A stretch of DNA of 64,000 nt from Diadema setosum (lineage: Eukaryota > Echinodermata > Echinoidea > Diadematoida > Diadematidae), in contig CM067069.1 of assembly GCA_033980235.1 (NCBI GenBank), forward strand, positions 12,722,828 to 12,786,827. The letters are read 5' to 3'. The position numbers were made by a program, and so were the translations under genes. Positions 23,501-34,113 of this stretch are shown here, piece by piece. The notes below the pieces were generated by a model. It did not search any database. It was not told where the DNA came from and saw only the letters and a program-made list of their open reading frames with translations. Positions within the stretch are counted from its first letter, which is position 1, and each line of letters opens with the position of its first letter.

Positions 23501-26500
23501 GGGGGGGGGGGCAAGGTTGTGAGCACTGTACAAGTGCGTGTTCGATGAAAGTGAAACAGCGTAAAATGGTCGAGTGATTTTAGCACCATGTTTGAAAGAT
23601 GCTAGATTTATAAACATCTCTGATCATCATCATCATCAATTCATTGTAACAACAGCAACGCCTACTTTTTAGAAGATTAATCTGATAAACTGTGTGTTTG
23701 GTTGTTGTTGTTGTTGTCGTCGTCGTCGTCGTCGTCGTCGTTATCGCTTTCTTTCAACCTTAGGAAGATGTATTGGACCGATTGGGGGAATGTGCCGAAG
23801 ATCGAGAAGGCAAACTTGGACGGATCAAGCAGAGAAGTTATCGTTGACTCACAACTAATTTACCCGAATGGACTGGCCTTCAGCTCGGATGGTAAGAACT
23901 GTGTTGGTTGTTTCTTATAAGAACATGAACACTTGCACAACATCAACCAAAATTGAGGACAGCACACTATCATTATGCAACCAGTTTCCTTTTTTAAACC
24001 TATGTACCAAAAATGAGGGTCCCACATTCTACAAGCTTCGTCTTGTTAGTGGGTCCCTCCATTTTCGAAGTTTGCGTATTGTTATTTCGTTTAAGTTCTC
24101 ATGACATGGTATTATTACTACAAGGTTGCACAATTATATTCTTCTCAGTTTACTTTGTTTTGCTTATGCAACCTTATTCTCTGTTACCAAGGAAAGTGAA
24201 ATGTCTATATTCTTTTCGAAAATGAAATAGAATTTGAATTGAATTGGATTGGATTGAAATAGATTTCCTTTGCTGTAATATGACGTTATCTTATACTTGA
24301 CCCTTTGTCTGCTTTGAGTGCAGATCATGAATAGACACAGAAAACTCCATGGCGTTATATTATGTAACACATATTTGCTTAACTACCTGACACAGAAAGG
24401 GTTAACATTCTTTAGCATTTTTCCCATCTCATTTGATTCAACCGTCTAGGCCTATATAAAGCCAAGTCTATAATTATCCAAATCACTAACTTCATCCCCC
24501 ATCAAAACAGCGACAATTTTTGTTTGCAATCATCTTAAAGCACAGATTCTATACTTGCAAGCAGGTGCACTGAAATTAGTTGGTTTTATGAGCATGAAAA
24601 TGAGGGTTTGTTTGCTATAATCTCTTCATTAATAAGTATATGCTCATCATTGTTCACAGTGATCAAGTGAACTGATAAGGTATTACAGATAAAGATTATA
24701 TTGGTTTTAGAAAACAATTACAACAAGGGGAATGGATTTCAAGGTCTGCAGAACGTTTTTGGCAAAAGTGTGTGGAGAGTTGGGGCTGTAAGTTTGATAG
24801 AGAAACAGGTATCAGTGATTTACGATAATAAACTTGTCACAAAGTCCACGTTACTATGGTAACTCAGATTCTTGGGTAAACAGAAACTACATCTCTATCT
24901 TATGAAGATGGAATGGAATAGGACATTGCAGAGGCTGTCATCAAAATCAAGTTTCCGTTAAAATAGCGGTCTCCAGCATTTAGTTCGTATTAATTTGATG
25001 GAATAATCAACGATTTTCCACAGTTCGTGTATCGCGTCGTATACTTGATATACTAGTATTTATGATCGGTATAATAGGGATTATATATGTTTATATAATT
25101 ATGTATACCTATCTACAGTGTAGACATATATATATATATATATGTATATATATCATTTTTGTCCAATGTATAGTTTTATGTTTTTTTTTAACTGTTTGTT
25201 ACGTTATATACTTTGTGAAAAACGCAGAAATCAAAGCAAATCAAATCAAATAATACGACCTTTTAAGGTAAACTTTGTTGACAGTACAAGGGGGTAATGT
25301 CTTTGACTGTCTGTCCTGGTCAAGGTCAAACGTTATTTTGGTGCGACGCTGCTCGGGACCGGATCGAATCCGTCGATATGAACGGAGAAAACAGGCAGCT
25401 CCTTTTGGCTACGTCCGGCATCCATCCTTTTGATCTGGCTGTGTATGGAAATCGTATCGTCTGGAGCGACTGGTCGCATCGCGCTCTTGGCTACTCGGAC
25501 GATGGAGGCGCTAGTTACAGTTTTATTCACGATTATGTTTTCGAAAGACCGATGGGCATACACCTTTACCCAGGTATGGGAGATATAGGCTACCTAACTT
25601 TACATTTTTTACTGCAGGTTTTCGTTATGTCGCGCGTTTAAGATTACAAAAATCGAAGTATATGCACTACGTAAAAAAAATACAAAGCATGGATTCTCTC
25701 AAGTCAACGCTTTCCATTTTAGTTCTGTATTTTGCGAAAGAGGAGAGACATAACTCTGAATTGCACCAAGGAGCCCTGCATGGCAGTTAGAAAACATTCT
25801 CAGAAACACTTACGAGTTTTAGTTTTTTTTTAATCTATGTCTACGCCAAAACAAATACTGAGTATGCTAACAACATGTTCCTGTGGTAGAGGAAAGGAAA
25901 TCATGTTAAAACTTGCTTTAAGGTTTATTTCCCAAATTAACTAAACCCTCTTTTAAGTTTGCGTAAATGTAATGATTTTGATGTATATATTTTTAAAAAG
26001 TACTCGGAAACTAATAGCATTTCAATGATGCATTCTGCTCTAAATTGTTGTCATTTCGGGACATGTGATAGCTAAAATGGTGTTTGTTTGTTTGTTTATT
26101 ATAGACCTCATTCCTGTATCCACAATTATATTGGAGTGTAGTTGCTTAGAGTATACCTATTCTTGGTTGTTGTTGTTTTTTCCGAATTTCGAAGTCGTCT
26201 AACTTCTTTGTGATATGCATGATTAGCATTGTTTTCCTTAATTATCATTGTTTCATTTGTTTATATGGATTGTCTATCATTTCATGTGTAAACGCCTTCT
26301 ACGTTATCAAATATCAATAGGTATCTTCTTTTTTTTTTTCGAATTTGTATTTTTCCCCCTCATTTCCCCCCTCTCTCTCCATTTAGGCGACACCTCTCAG
26401 CCAACGCAGCCACCACCGACAGATAACCCAGGTTGGTGATAAAGCCAACATCATTGGTTGTTAATTGTTCTTGTTTTTGTTGTTGTGTTGTTGTCGTCGT

Positions 26501-29500
26501 CGTCGTTGTTGATGTCGTCGTTGTGACTCTGTTGTTATACTTAAGCAAACTGTGACAGTCCCGGAACTCACGGAAGTTGTCCCACTCATTTTGTAGTCAA
26601 AGCGTATAATAGGCCAACCTAGTGCAAGTGTTAGACAGTTCAATGATAACGCACTGGGTCATAAGTTCACCCCAAGATACATAGAGTTGCCCTTTTATGG
26701 TTTAGTGAACTGAACTCACCGGAGAGTTGATCGCAAGGAAGTAAGAAAGTAATGTCGAAATATTCGCTCAAGAAAACACCCTGCATGCGCAAAGTATTAA
26801 AAGTCCTCAAAATTACTTTATCCTCTCGAAAATCGAGTATCATTTTGATGCAAACAATGAAACCAAAAAGGAAGGACATATCACTATTCCTTACCAAGAC
26901 ATTTGTTCTTTTGTTTCGTGTTTGTCGCCTAGATACGCACCTCATATGCGACAGTACGTCGATGACGTTGATTATTGCTCGCTCACTGCTCGATGTCGAC
27001 GATAACGCCGGTGATGTCCATTTCGAGGACGAGTCATGCGTTGGCTACGATCACGACATCGACCACATCGCGGTCACGACCTTTTACGACGAGTGCTCGA
27101 CTGAACAAAGGGTGAAAATTTAGAAACCTGGTTAAAGTCTCATTAATCTCACATGCTTATCAAGAGTGTAGTATTCTTTCATGGTTACAGTAGAAGATAA
27201 TGCTGTAGCACATGAACCATCTTCTTGTCTTTACACCTATAGATAAAGTATTAAGAGTTATCCACAAAATGTCATTTATAAATAAAGGTATAGGCCTATA
27301 AACATCCCCTGAAGTTGTTTCTGACAGATTATGTTAAGGGCAGGCAATATTATTCCCCTACCTTCTGAAGGAGGTAGGACAAGTTCCCTTTCCATTATGC
27401 TAGAATAATTATGAAAACACTTTTTTTTTTTAATCGTCCACTTCTGTGTCATCATGAATTGTTATTGTTGAAGACTTCTTTCATAGCGATTACGGCACAT
27501 GGCTTAATCAAACCTTTAAAAATGTGTAACTTTTGAACGGATTATCCGATTTTTCTCAAACTTCACTAAAGTGTTCTTGTAAGATCGATTCATGGATTAA
27601 CTGAATCTACTCCCACATAATATGTGAGAGTAAATTCCCCTCTGAAGGTGTGAATGAAAACCCTCTTCTGAACAGGATCACAGTTATGAAAAAGAAAACT
27701 CTCCTCCAGCCAGCCAATTGGAGCGTCCTACATCTCGACCGGTGCCATGTTTAGGGTTTGCGAACTGAGAGTTAGCCGTGACCGGACTTGCTCCAATATT
27801 TCCTTTTCATATTTGCATTATTCATTCATACAGAAGCTCGCATTCATCCGAGTGTCATTTGATGTTATTCAGTACTGACAAAAACTGACAAAATATCAAT
27901 GTATATCGTCGGTATCACATCATTAGATGCGAATATCTGCTGTCGCATTCATCAGACATTTATTCATGAACATTCACTATCCTTCATCTTTGCCGTATTT
28001 TTTTTTTTTTTTACTTCAAGCAAACGGAGGACAACATCGTTTACACCAACACTGTCACTTATTACAAGCCACGCCCCGAGAATGGAACTGATCAGGTGAT
28101 CACACGAGAACACGACCTCCAAGTTCCGGTCACGTGTCTTCTGGAGCGAGAAGAAGTTCTCAGCGAGTCTTTCCAACCTAATACCGGGAAGGTGGTAGTC
28201 GAGGAGGTAAACCTATGTAATAGCCTGCATGGCACGTCAGTAAAGGATGATAATGTTTTGTTTTTGTTTTTGCTTTTACTAGAGAGATTCATCTAAGTAA
28301 GGACCGTCGTGAACAAAAGAAAACACATTTTAGCCGTAAAGCTGATGTCTCCTTCGAGTGTCAAGTTTTTCTCGAACTTGATCCAACAAAACTAGGAAGA
28401 AGCGTATAGGCCTACAAATTGTTCTGTTTCATAAAAGGGTGTGCCGAAAGAGAGGTTTACCTTGTACCTGCGGTGCATGCATGACTAGCTCCATGGTATG
28501 GGAATATGCATGTTTCCTCAGTGATTCAAACGCGTGTCCTTGTGGTTTTTGAATAGATATCGTCTTTATGCTTTTGACTGATTCTTCCGAAAGCGAAACA
28601 AAGATTAAAGTGATCGTCTTGAATTACAGATACAAGATGATCAAGAATGGGTTGTGGTTATGATGGTGCATTATAGTGGTCGACAGTAAAGAACATTATG
28701 ATTGTTGCAACTGATTGTCAATCAGTTGCAATGAAAAACATCTCGACGAAGAATTTCATGAATTTGAATTATGATTGTTGCTTTCAGATTGGCTACGGAG
28801 AGTTTAGCCTCTCTCTGGACAGGTTCGAGGATCACTCGTTCAGCAAGAAAGCAAACGAAAGCGAACTTGTGAATCTAGGCGAACCCATCTACTTTGGCGC
28901 GAGTCTGGAGACCGTTGGTGACTTGTCACTCTTCATTGAATCCTGTTGGGCCACTCCCGTTGGATACATGCTTGACGACCGTAGATACGACATCATTACC
29001 GAGGGGTAAAGTAGCCGATGCTCCGTTTTAACAGAACCTTTCCAACTAGAGTTACCGCGTCAACGTCCGGGTAGCGTGCCTGTTAAAACGGTACCCGCAA
29101 AACGTTGCTGTCGCGGTAACTTTTTCCAAAGTCTACCCCAGCGAGCTAGGGTAATTACCCTGACACTACCCCGACATTACCCAGACAGCCTTTCTAATAG
29201 AACGCTCCGGCGAAACATTCCATTCTTGATAAACTCAACACGCATGCTCAGCATTACAGACAGGGAATGATTGACACGCCGCGCGCCGATCACGTGCAAT
29301 GGATTGTACCCACTGTTATCTATGTAGTTGAGACAAGTGATTGTAACCACGTTTTGTTTACTAACCTAGATGTGCACAGTCTAGAACAAAAGGTGTCACC
29401 GGCCGATGGGCCGGGTAGTCGAGTCAGTGGACACAGTCCTTTCGTGGAAACCTACCCGGAGAATGTTTTCGGTGTGCGTCTGCTAAAAAGGTACCCCTCG

Positions 29501-30090
29501 CTCTCTCCTGCGGTTTTATTCCCCGAAACGGTGAATTTTGTTTTCCGGACGTTGTCCTGGCGTAGTCGGGGGTAAGGTTTGGATGCATTTCAATGTACGT
29601 CAACTTAGGAGAGCCAATGTTAGAATATAAATGTGGAATGAGTGAAAACAGCTATTCGGTTACAGCTCGTTATTCCGAAGGTTCGTTATTCCGAAGGCTC
29701 TTTATTCCTAAGATTCGTTATTCCGAAGGTTCATTGTTCCGAATTTCATTTTCGGAACAACCGATCTTCGGAGTAACGAACCTTCGGAATAACGCCACAA
29801 TTTTTCGGATTAACGAACCCTTTTTCATTTTCGGATTAACGAACCTCTAGGTATAGGGAATTTGCGTGTTTCGGATTAACGACCCTTCGGAATAACGAAC
29901 CTTCGGAATAGCGAACCTTCGGAATAACGAACAGCACCCAAGCAAAACTGCATTTTCATTGTCTTCTTGCTCCTTCCAGCTGCGCGGACGACAGCACAGT
30001 TGTGTTTCACGACAACTTTGGACCAGCGTTTCAAGCATTCCAGATTGACGCATTCACATTCATTGGAGATTACCCACAGGTCAGTGAAAG

Positions 30091-30125
<35 letters not shown>

Positions 30126-33100
30126 AATAAATAAGTAAAAAGAAAGAAAACGAGAAATTTATACGGCACAGTCCACTCTTTATTCCGTTTGGCTCTGCTA
30201 AAGTTTTCAAACAAATTTCACACTCGCAATCACACCATTCAAACTAGATTGGAAGAAAATGTTGTCTCATAAGTTTCGAATCGATCTGCATATCCACAAG
30301 ATTAATTCTCACTGAATCTACGTATTTTGATATGAAATTAGAAAGGAACTTTTTCATTGAATTATTGTCGTGATACGACAGACCAGATAATCATGATGAC
30401 TTTAGGAGAAATGTTGCAAATTTGTATTCGTTTGTATGCACCCAAATTGGAGACTTGTCGGTTGATGACATCATCTCGTTTGATACGCAAAGTTTGTGGC
30501 TTCTTTTGCTATTACTCTTCGATAAAGCCAAATCAAGGTTTAAATTCCAGTGCTTTGTTACTTTTTGTCCGATTTGCGTACAGGATCGTTGTGGATGGTA
30601 TAGTGATGTGAGGTCGCGCCTGGGCATGGGTGCGGATGGTGGTGGAGTGTGGGTTGTTGTTGGTATAGGTGGTAGTGGTGTCTGGTCGCGGGGCATTGGT
30701 GTGGGTGGTGGTGGTGGTGATGATGATGATGTGTGTGTGTTGTTGTTGTTGTTCCTGTGATGGGTGGATCTGCCCAGTGGTTGGTTTACTGACAAATGGA
30801 TAAATTCTCGTTTACTCAAGATTTTTTGTTCTTGTTTAACAAGGCAGGCTATGGAAATGCCCATGTAGATACCAGTGCAGTCGTGATAAGATAAAATTTT
30901 AAGGGGTTTGGGCATTTGTTACTGCAGACATGTTTTGCCATAATAGTTGGGCGAGAATGTGTGGTGATACGTCAGGAATACGGGGCACACATTTCGTTTT
31001 CGGCCTGCATTAATTGGTTTTATCATATAGATAATGGAGGTAGTGGTCGTGATAAACGGGGTCATCCCACTAGACCGACACCCACGAGTCATACAGCCCA
31101 CGAGTTCGACATTGAAAACGGGTCCATGAGTCATACAGCTCACGAGTCATACAGCCCATGAGTTCGACACAAGGCAAAATTAATAAAGCCCATGAGTTCG
31201 ACACTAGGTAAAAACAGCCCACGAGTTCGACAGATACAACACGGCGCGTAATGTGTCGGTCTCGTGGGCCTTGTTGGCTTAGTGTCGAACTCATGGGCTG
31301 TATGACTTGTGGGCTGTATGACTTGTGAGCTGTATGACTCGTGGGCTGTATGACTTGTGGGCTGTGTGACTCGTGGGTGTCGGTCTCGTGACGTGATAAA
31401 TGGGCATGTTTTACCTAACGATTGGCTCTGTAGAATTGATTCTTGGTGAACACAAGGCAGTGTGTGTGTGTGTGAGTGTGTGTGACTGTGTGTGTGTGTT
31501 TTACCTTTATACTTGTTTTGTTTAAAAAAAGATTTGTTTTTGTACAAAGAGTTGGACAAGAATGTGTATATGAACAAGGTAGGCCTACATAGTTTCATTG
31601 CCGACCTGTGGGTTTGTTGGGGCTAACAGAGATAGTGGTCGTGGTAGTGATAGGCATGTGTAATACAGTGAGTTTTTAAGTGTATCGAGTAGAAGTAATA
31701 TGTGGAGAAGAAGTGAAGTATCATTCTGTTCTTATTGACGGCCATTTTAAAAGTCATCTTTTTACATTTTTATCGTAACTTCAAGAATGTTCCTTGCTAT
31801 ATGAAACAAGTGAGGTACAATATACTGGGAATGTTTCATTTTGCTCTAAAGCAGACTTACATTAAGATGTTTAAAATGACGCTTAAACCGTTTTGCGACG
31901 AAACTCTTTATCCGTACAACGTACTGTTTTTGTATTCTCTTATTAACTATATTTGACAGGTTTTCGTTCACTGTAACGTTCTCGTGTGTGACCAAAGTGA
32001 CGTCACTTCTCGCTGTACCATGGGTTGCCTGCCAAGAACCCGACGTAGCGTGCGGCAGCTGGGCGCCAGTTCAAAACCTCATGCCGTCACAAATGGGCCG
32101 CTATCTGCAGCTAGTCAGCTGCCCGGACAAATCAGCAGCAACCAAGGAGGTAAAAATCGAGAGAAATAAAACGGAATCTTGTAGGGAGTTCAGTGCAGCC
32201 AACATAATAATGGTTTACATGAAGCCACTTCGGTACGCCACGCATCCGACCTCTTGAGAGCAATGACCCGCTACAACAAAAGGATCCTAAAGTCACTGAC
32301 TGCTGAGCCGAGAAAATCGAGGCAGATCACCAAAATCAGTCAAAACGATCGGATTTCTGTTTTTTGGCATAATCTAGTAGTGTAATGTATCATCTGCCAA
32401 AATTTCGAAGCAGAATGATCAAAGGAAAAGTAAGAAATCAGCGTTTTTTCTAGGTCATGATTTTTTTTACTTTCAACGGAACAGAAACGTGTCCGAAGAT
32501 TTGGATTTAGCGCCGCAGATAGACTCCGCCCCTAGCAACGAGGGAGTGATCTTATTGGTCAGTGCGTAGCATCTTGGCTACTGATTGGTAGTGCGTAGAC
32601 CGCCGTAGCTAGGCTTGAATGAACAAGTAGCATCTATACCTTCTATTGTCAAGAGGTGAAAACAGTCTTGCCTCCCCTTGATCATGATGGCGTCGTAAGG
32701 AAAACTTTGAAGGCGGTTTTCTCAAAACGCTAATTTCCTAAGCCACTGGACATGCGCTAATAAAATCATCGATATCTCCGCAACCGAGCACCTTTATAAG
32801 TGGTTTTATATATGAAATTAAAGTGGAAGAGTAAAGGAATAATATCACGTCATTTTCAGAAAATTGTCCCCCCCCCCCCCCGACTTTCGGATCCTTTTGT
32901 TGTAGTGGGTCATAGATTGTTGCAAAGTGACGAAGTTACTAATTAATAGAGCACGGCTCACGACTATACGACTGACAGACTTTGGATCTGAAATAAATTA
33001 CAATAGCCTCGGAATAAACACGCTTCTTATTTCAGATCCAAAGTCGCTTAGTTGTGCCAACCAAAGTCGTATAATGTGAGGCGGGCTTTAGGGTAACGGA

Positions 33101-33666
33101 TGTGTGGGCATGCGTGTGTGAGCATTTCGTAGCGTTGAATAAAAAAAAAACAAACTTTCATTTTCGATTTGAGCCCTATCTGTTGTCATATACTCTCTTT
33201 CAATTTATTGACAGAAATATCTAAAGCCTTTTAAAACGCTTGATCTATCTGACCCTCAATTTGGCAACACTATTCAGCAGATAAAAGGCAATATTCCTGT
33301 CTAAAATTGATGTTCCTGTTTCATTTTCTATCTGACTTTAGGCAGATTAAGTTGATGCATTCAATAAGTTGTATTTATTCTTTTCCCAATCCAGGACGTT
33401 GTCCAGTTCCCAATTTGATAAGGAGTCAGCGAAGGTGTTTTGCATCGAAATCTCCCTTGGACTCAATGAGTTAACGACGATTCCATTTATTTTACCTTTC
33501 AGAGAATGAAATTCGACCGTCTGACGCCGTTTCCATGACGACTCTGGTATCCTTACTGGTGGTTATCGCTCTCCTCCTCCTCCTCGTCTTGGCAATGATG
33601 TACAGGCGTAGTGGTCCTAAAGCTTTAGGGTACCGACGGGTTGGACTGGAGCCCCTGGACCCGTAG
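18410..33666 (+). CDS. LDL-receptor class B (YWTD) propeller + ZP domain type I membrane protein, 14 exons
   Basis: The 14 coding exons total 1977 nt (658 aa plus stop), and all 13 junctions agree in phase. Layout: signal peptide 1-18; two tiny exons with two Cys (19-38); a YWTD propeller at about 39-298 with FWSD, YWTD, YWTD, FWCD and VWSD blades plus one degenerate blade (FVSD); a Pro/Thr linker 299-313; a ZP domain at about 314-565 with 4 Cys in ZP-N and 6 in ZP-C; a furin-type RTRR at 567-570; one membrane span at about 616-638; and a 20-residue basic tail ending [12 protein letters not shown] propellers of LDLR/LRP proteins bind extracellular ligands or release them at low pH. ZP domains polymerise into extracellular filaments after cleavage at a site like the one seen here. 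A role as a cleavable, polymerising cell-surface or egg/epithelial matrix protein is inference. No EGF or LDLR-A domain accompanies the propeller. No established gene name recognised. Confidence 0.92.
20704..20736 (+). CDS. ZP-receptor exon 2 (33-bp microexon)
   Basis: Encodes [11 protein letters not shown] (first and last codons split), with an N-glycosylation sequon (NCT). Acceptor after a pyrimidine-rich stretch ending ctacag; donor ATG|GTGAGC. Symmetric phase 1-1, so skipping would keep the frame. Confidence 0.75.
21416..21442 (+). CDS. ZP-receptor exon 3 (27-bp microexon)
   Basis: Encodes [10 protein letters not shown] with split end codons. Acceptor ttgtacag, donor CAC|GTGAGT. Phase 1-1. 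Its single Cys could pair with the Cys of exon 2. Confidence 0.7.
22078..22317 (+). CDS. ZP-receptor exon 4: first propeller blades
   Basis: Begins [18 protein letters not shown] (degenerate blade) and continues [17 protein letters not shown], a YWTD-type blade with the usual V-D preceding strand and RANPDGS turn. Phase 1-1. Confidence 0.9.
22361..22450. repeat. GTT/GAT trinucleotide tract in intron 4
   Basis: Imperfect GTT repeats with GAT runs beginning about 40 bp after the exon 4 donor. Confidence 0.85.
22745..22907 (+). CDS. ZP-receptor exon 5: canonical YWTD blade
   Basis: Encodes [20 protein letters not shown], then [15 protein letters not shown], the textbook LDLR-B repeat. Phase 1 in, phase 2 out (ACAAG|GTGAAA). 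Confidence 0.93.
23764..23891 (+). CDS. ZP-receptor exon 6: YWTD blade
   Basis: Encodes [20 protein letters not shown], then [10 protein letters not shown], with an invariant-type Asn-Gly-Leu turn. Phase 2 in, phase 1 out. A (GTT)(GTC)n tract precedes the acceptor at 23701-23740. Confidence 0.93.
25325..25573 (+). CDS. ZP-receptor exon 7: last propeller blades
   Basis: Encodes [37 protein letters not shown] and [12 protein letters not shown], which are two further blades; FERPMGI matches the blade-closing strand of LDLR-type propellers. Phase 1-1. Confidence 0.92.
26387..26431 (+). CDS. ZP-receptor exon 8: Pro/Thr linker
   Basis: A 45-bp phase 1-1 exon encoding [15 protein letters not shown], a flexible hinge between propeller and ZP domain, probably O-glycosylated (inference). 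The acceptor has a long CT-rich tract. Confidence 0.82.
26933..27111 (+). CDS. ZP-receptor exon 9: ZP-N, first part
   Basis: Encodes [20 protein letters not shown], then ESCVGYDHD and [10 protein letters not shown]. The ICDSTSM start and the Cys spacing match ZP-N. Phase 1 in, phase 0 out. Confidence 0.9.
27340..27650. repeat. Diverged MITE-like repeat in intron 9
   Basis: Contains phrases related to the arms of the element at 445-959, for example 'gtaacttttgaacggattat' followed by 'tctcaaacttcac'. Borders are uncertain. Confidence 0.45.
28021..28206 (+). CDS. ZP-receptor exon 10: ZP-N, second part
   Basis: Encodes [17 protein letters not shown], then [18 protein letters not shown]. The YTNTV and VPVTC blocks are characteristic of ZP domains. 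Phase 0-0. The acceptor follows a 16-base T run. Confidence 0.92.
28788..29005 (+). CDS. ZP-receptor exon 11: ZP-C, first part
   Basis: Encodes [29 protein letters not shown], then [14 protein letters not shown]. The SCWATP block is diagnostic for ZP-C. Phase 0 in, phase 2 out. Confidence 0.93.
29665..29933. repeat. Fold-back element, family D, GTTCGTTATTCCGAAGG words
   Basis: The left half contains CGTTATTCCGAAGGTTCGTT and variants; the right half contains the reverse complement (GAACCTTCGGAATAACGAAC) several times, with ATTTTCGGA words in the middle. It ends only about 46 bp before the exon 12 acceptor. No coding capacity. Confidence 0.85.
29980..30079 (+). CDS. ZP-receptor exon 12: ZP-C, middle part
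   Basis: Encodes (G)[18 protein letters not shown], then FTFIGDYPQ, the GC-D-T block that follows the membrane-proximal strands in ZP-C. Phase 2 in, phase 0 out. Confidence 0.9.
30092..30124. repeat. (AC)n microsatellite at the start of intron 12
   Basis: About 33 bp of AC repeat starting 12 bases after the exon 12 donor. Farther on, near 30640-30760, is a GGT/GTG-rich stretch that gives a spurious Pro-rich minus-strand frame. Confidence 0.9.
31071..31388. repeat. Fold-back element, family B, copy 1
   Basis: The left arm holds alternating CACGAGTCATACAGC and CCACGAGTTCGACA words; the right arm holds reverse complements such as GTCGAACTCATGGGCTGTAT. The outer ends mirror each other: AGACCGACACCCACGAGTCA on the left and its complement, ending TGTCGGTCTC, on the right. 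It lies in intron 12 of the ZP-receptor gene. Confidence 0.85.
31960..32149 (+). CDS. ZP-receptor exon 13: end of ZP-C and furin-type site
   Basis: Encodes [23 protein letters not shown] and [10 protein letters not shown]. The HC-x-x-x-x-C pair closes the ZP-C fold, and RTRR (567-570) directly after the last Cys is a consensus furin cleavage site in the position usual for ZP proteins. Then follows a Ser/Gln-rich stalk. Phase 0 in, phase 1 out. Confidence 0.92.
32263..32913. repeat. MITE-like element with ~28-bp terminal inverted repeats
   Basis: The left end reads ATGACCCGCTACAACAAAAG followed by GATCCTAAAGT. The right end, in reverse complement, reads ATGACCCACTACAACAAAAG followed by GATCCGAAAGTC. 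About 650 bp, non-coding, in intron 13. No clear target-site duplication. Confidence 0.75.
32978..33045. repeat. Hairpin with perfect 19-bp arms
   Basis: GACTTTGGATCTGAAATAA at 32978-32996 is matched by its exact reverse complement at 33027-33045, with a 30-base loop. A related CGACTATACGAC/GTCGTATA pair flanks it, so it may be the core of a larger diverged inverted repeat. Confidence 0.8.
33503..33666 (+). CDS. ZP-receptor exon 14: membrane anchor, tail and stop
   Basis: Encodes [17 protein letters not shown], then the hydrophobic [16 protein letters not shown], then [21 protein letters not shown] and TAG. A type I anchor with a stop-transfer Tyr-Arg-Arg and a short basic cytosolic tail. 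Acceptor tttacctttcag. Confidence 0.92.
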
Positions 33667-34107
33667 TCACCGTCTCCTTCCCCTGTTTAAAAGGACCCCT
33701 GTCTAAGGTCTTAACGTCTTTGTTGGCAAAGTGCATAAGGTAACATAGTCAAAGGAGAAAATGTGGTTCAACATAAACTATTGAACATGGTGATTTTTAA
33801 AGAAAATCTGGGATCTGGCTTTATCGAAAGTTGTAGTTCCTCCCTGTATATTTAGAAGGGAAAGGAAGGTAGGCCTACACGCATTACACCAATTTGTTAC
33901 CGCCCTATAGTCCCACAGTTACGACATTGGGTACATATTGGGCGATCATACAGAATACATGTATAAATAGCTGTATAAGGGAAGCAGTGTTTTTATCATG
34001 ACATGCATGCTACAGCACAGTACGAAAGTGGTTTAACGTGCATCAAACACACTCTGTAATACCAAACTCCAATTCCACTCGTATCATACTAAGCAGAAAT
34101 TTATACC

Positions 34108-34113
34108 AATAAA
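34108..34113 (+). terminator. Candidate polyadenylation signal of the ZP-receptor gene
   Basis: AATAAA about 440 bp after the stop codon, the first canonical hexamer found downstream of it. Another lies near 34612. Confidence 0.4.

Noticed and set aside
29267..29575. Open frame of 102 codons in intron 11
   Set aside because: No recognisable domain, no splice context fitting the gene, and the flanking exons join in phase without it.
30391..30915. Minus-strand Pro/Thr-rich frame of 174 codons
   Set aside because: It follows a GGT/GTG-rich tract in intron 12; no domain or splice support.
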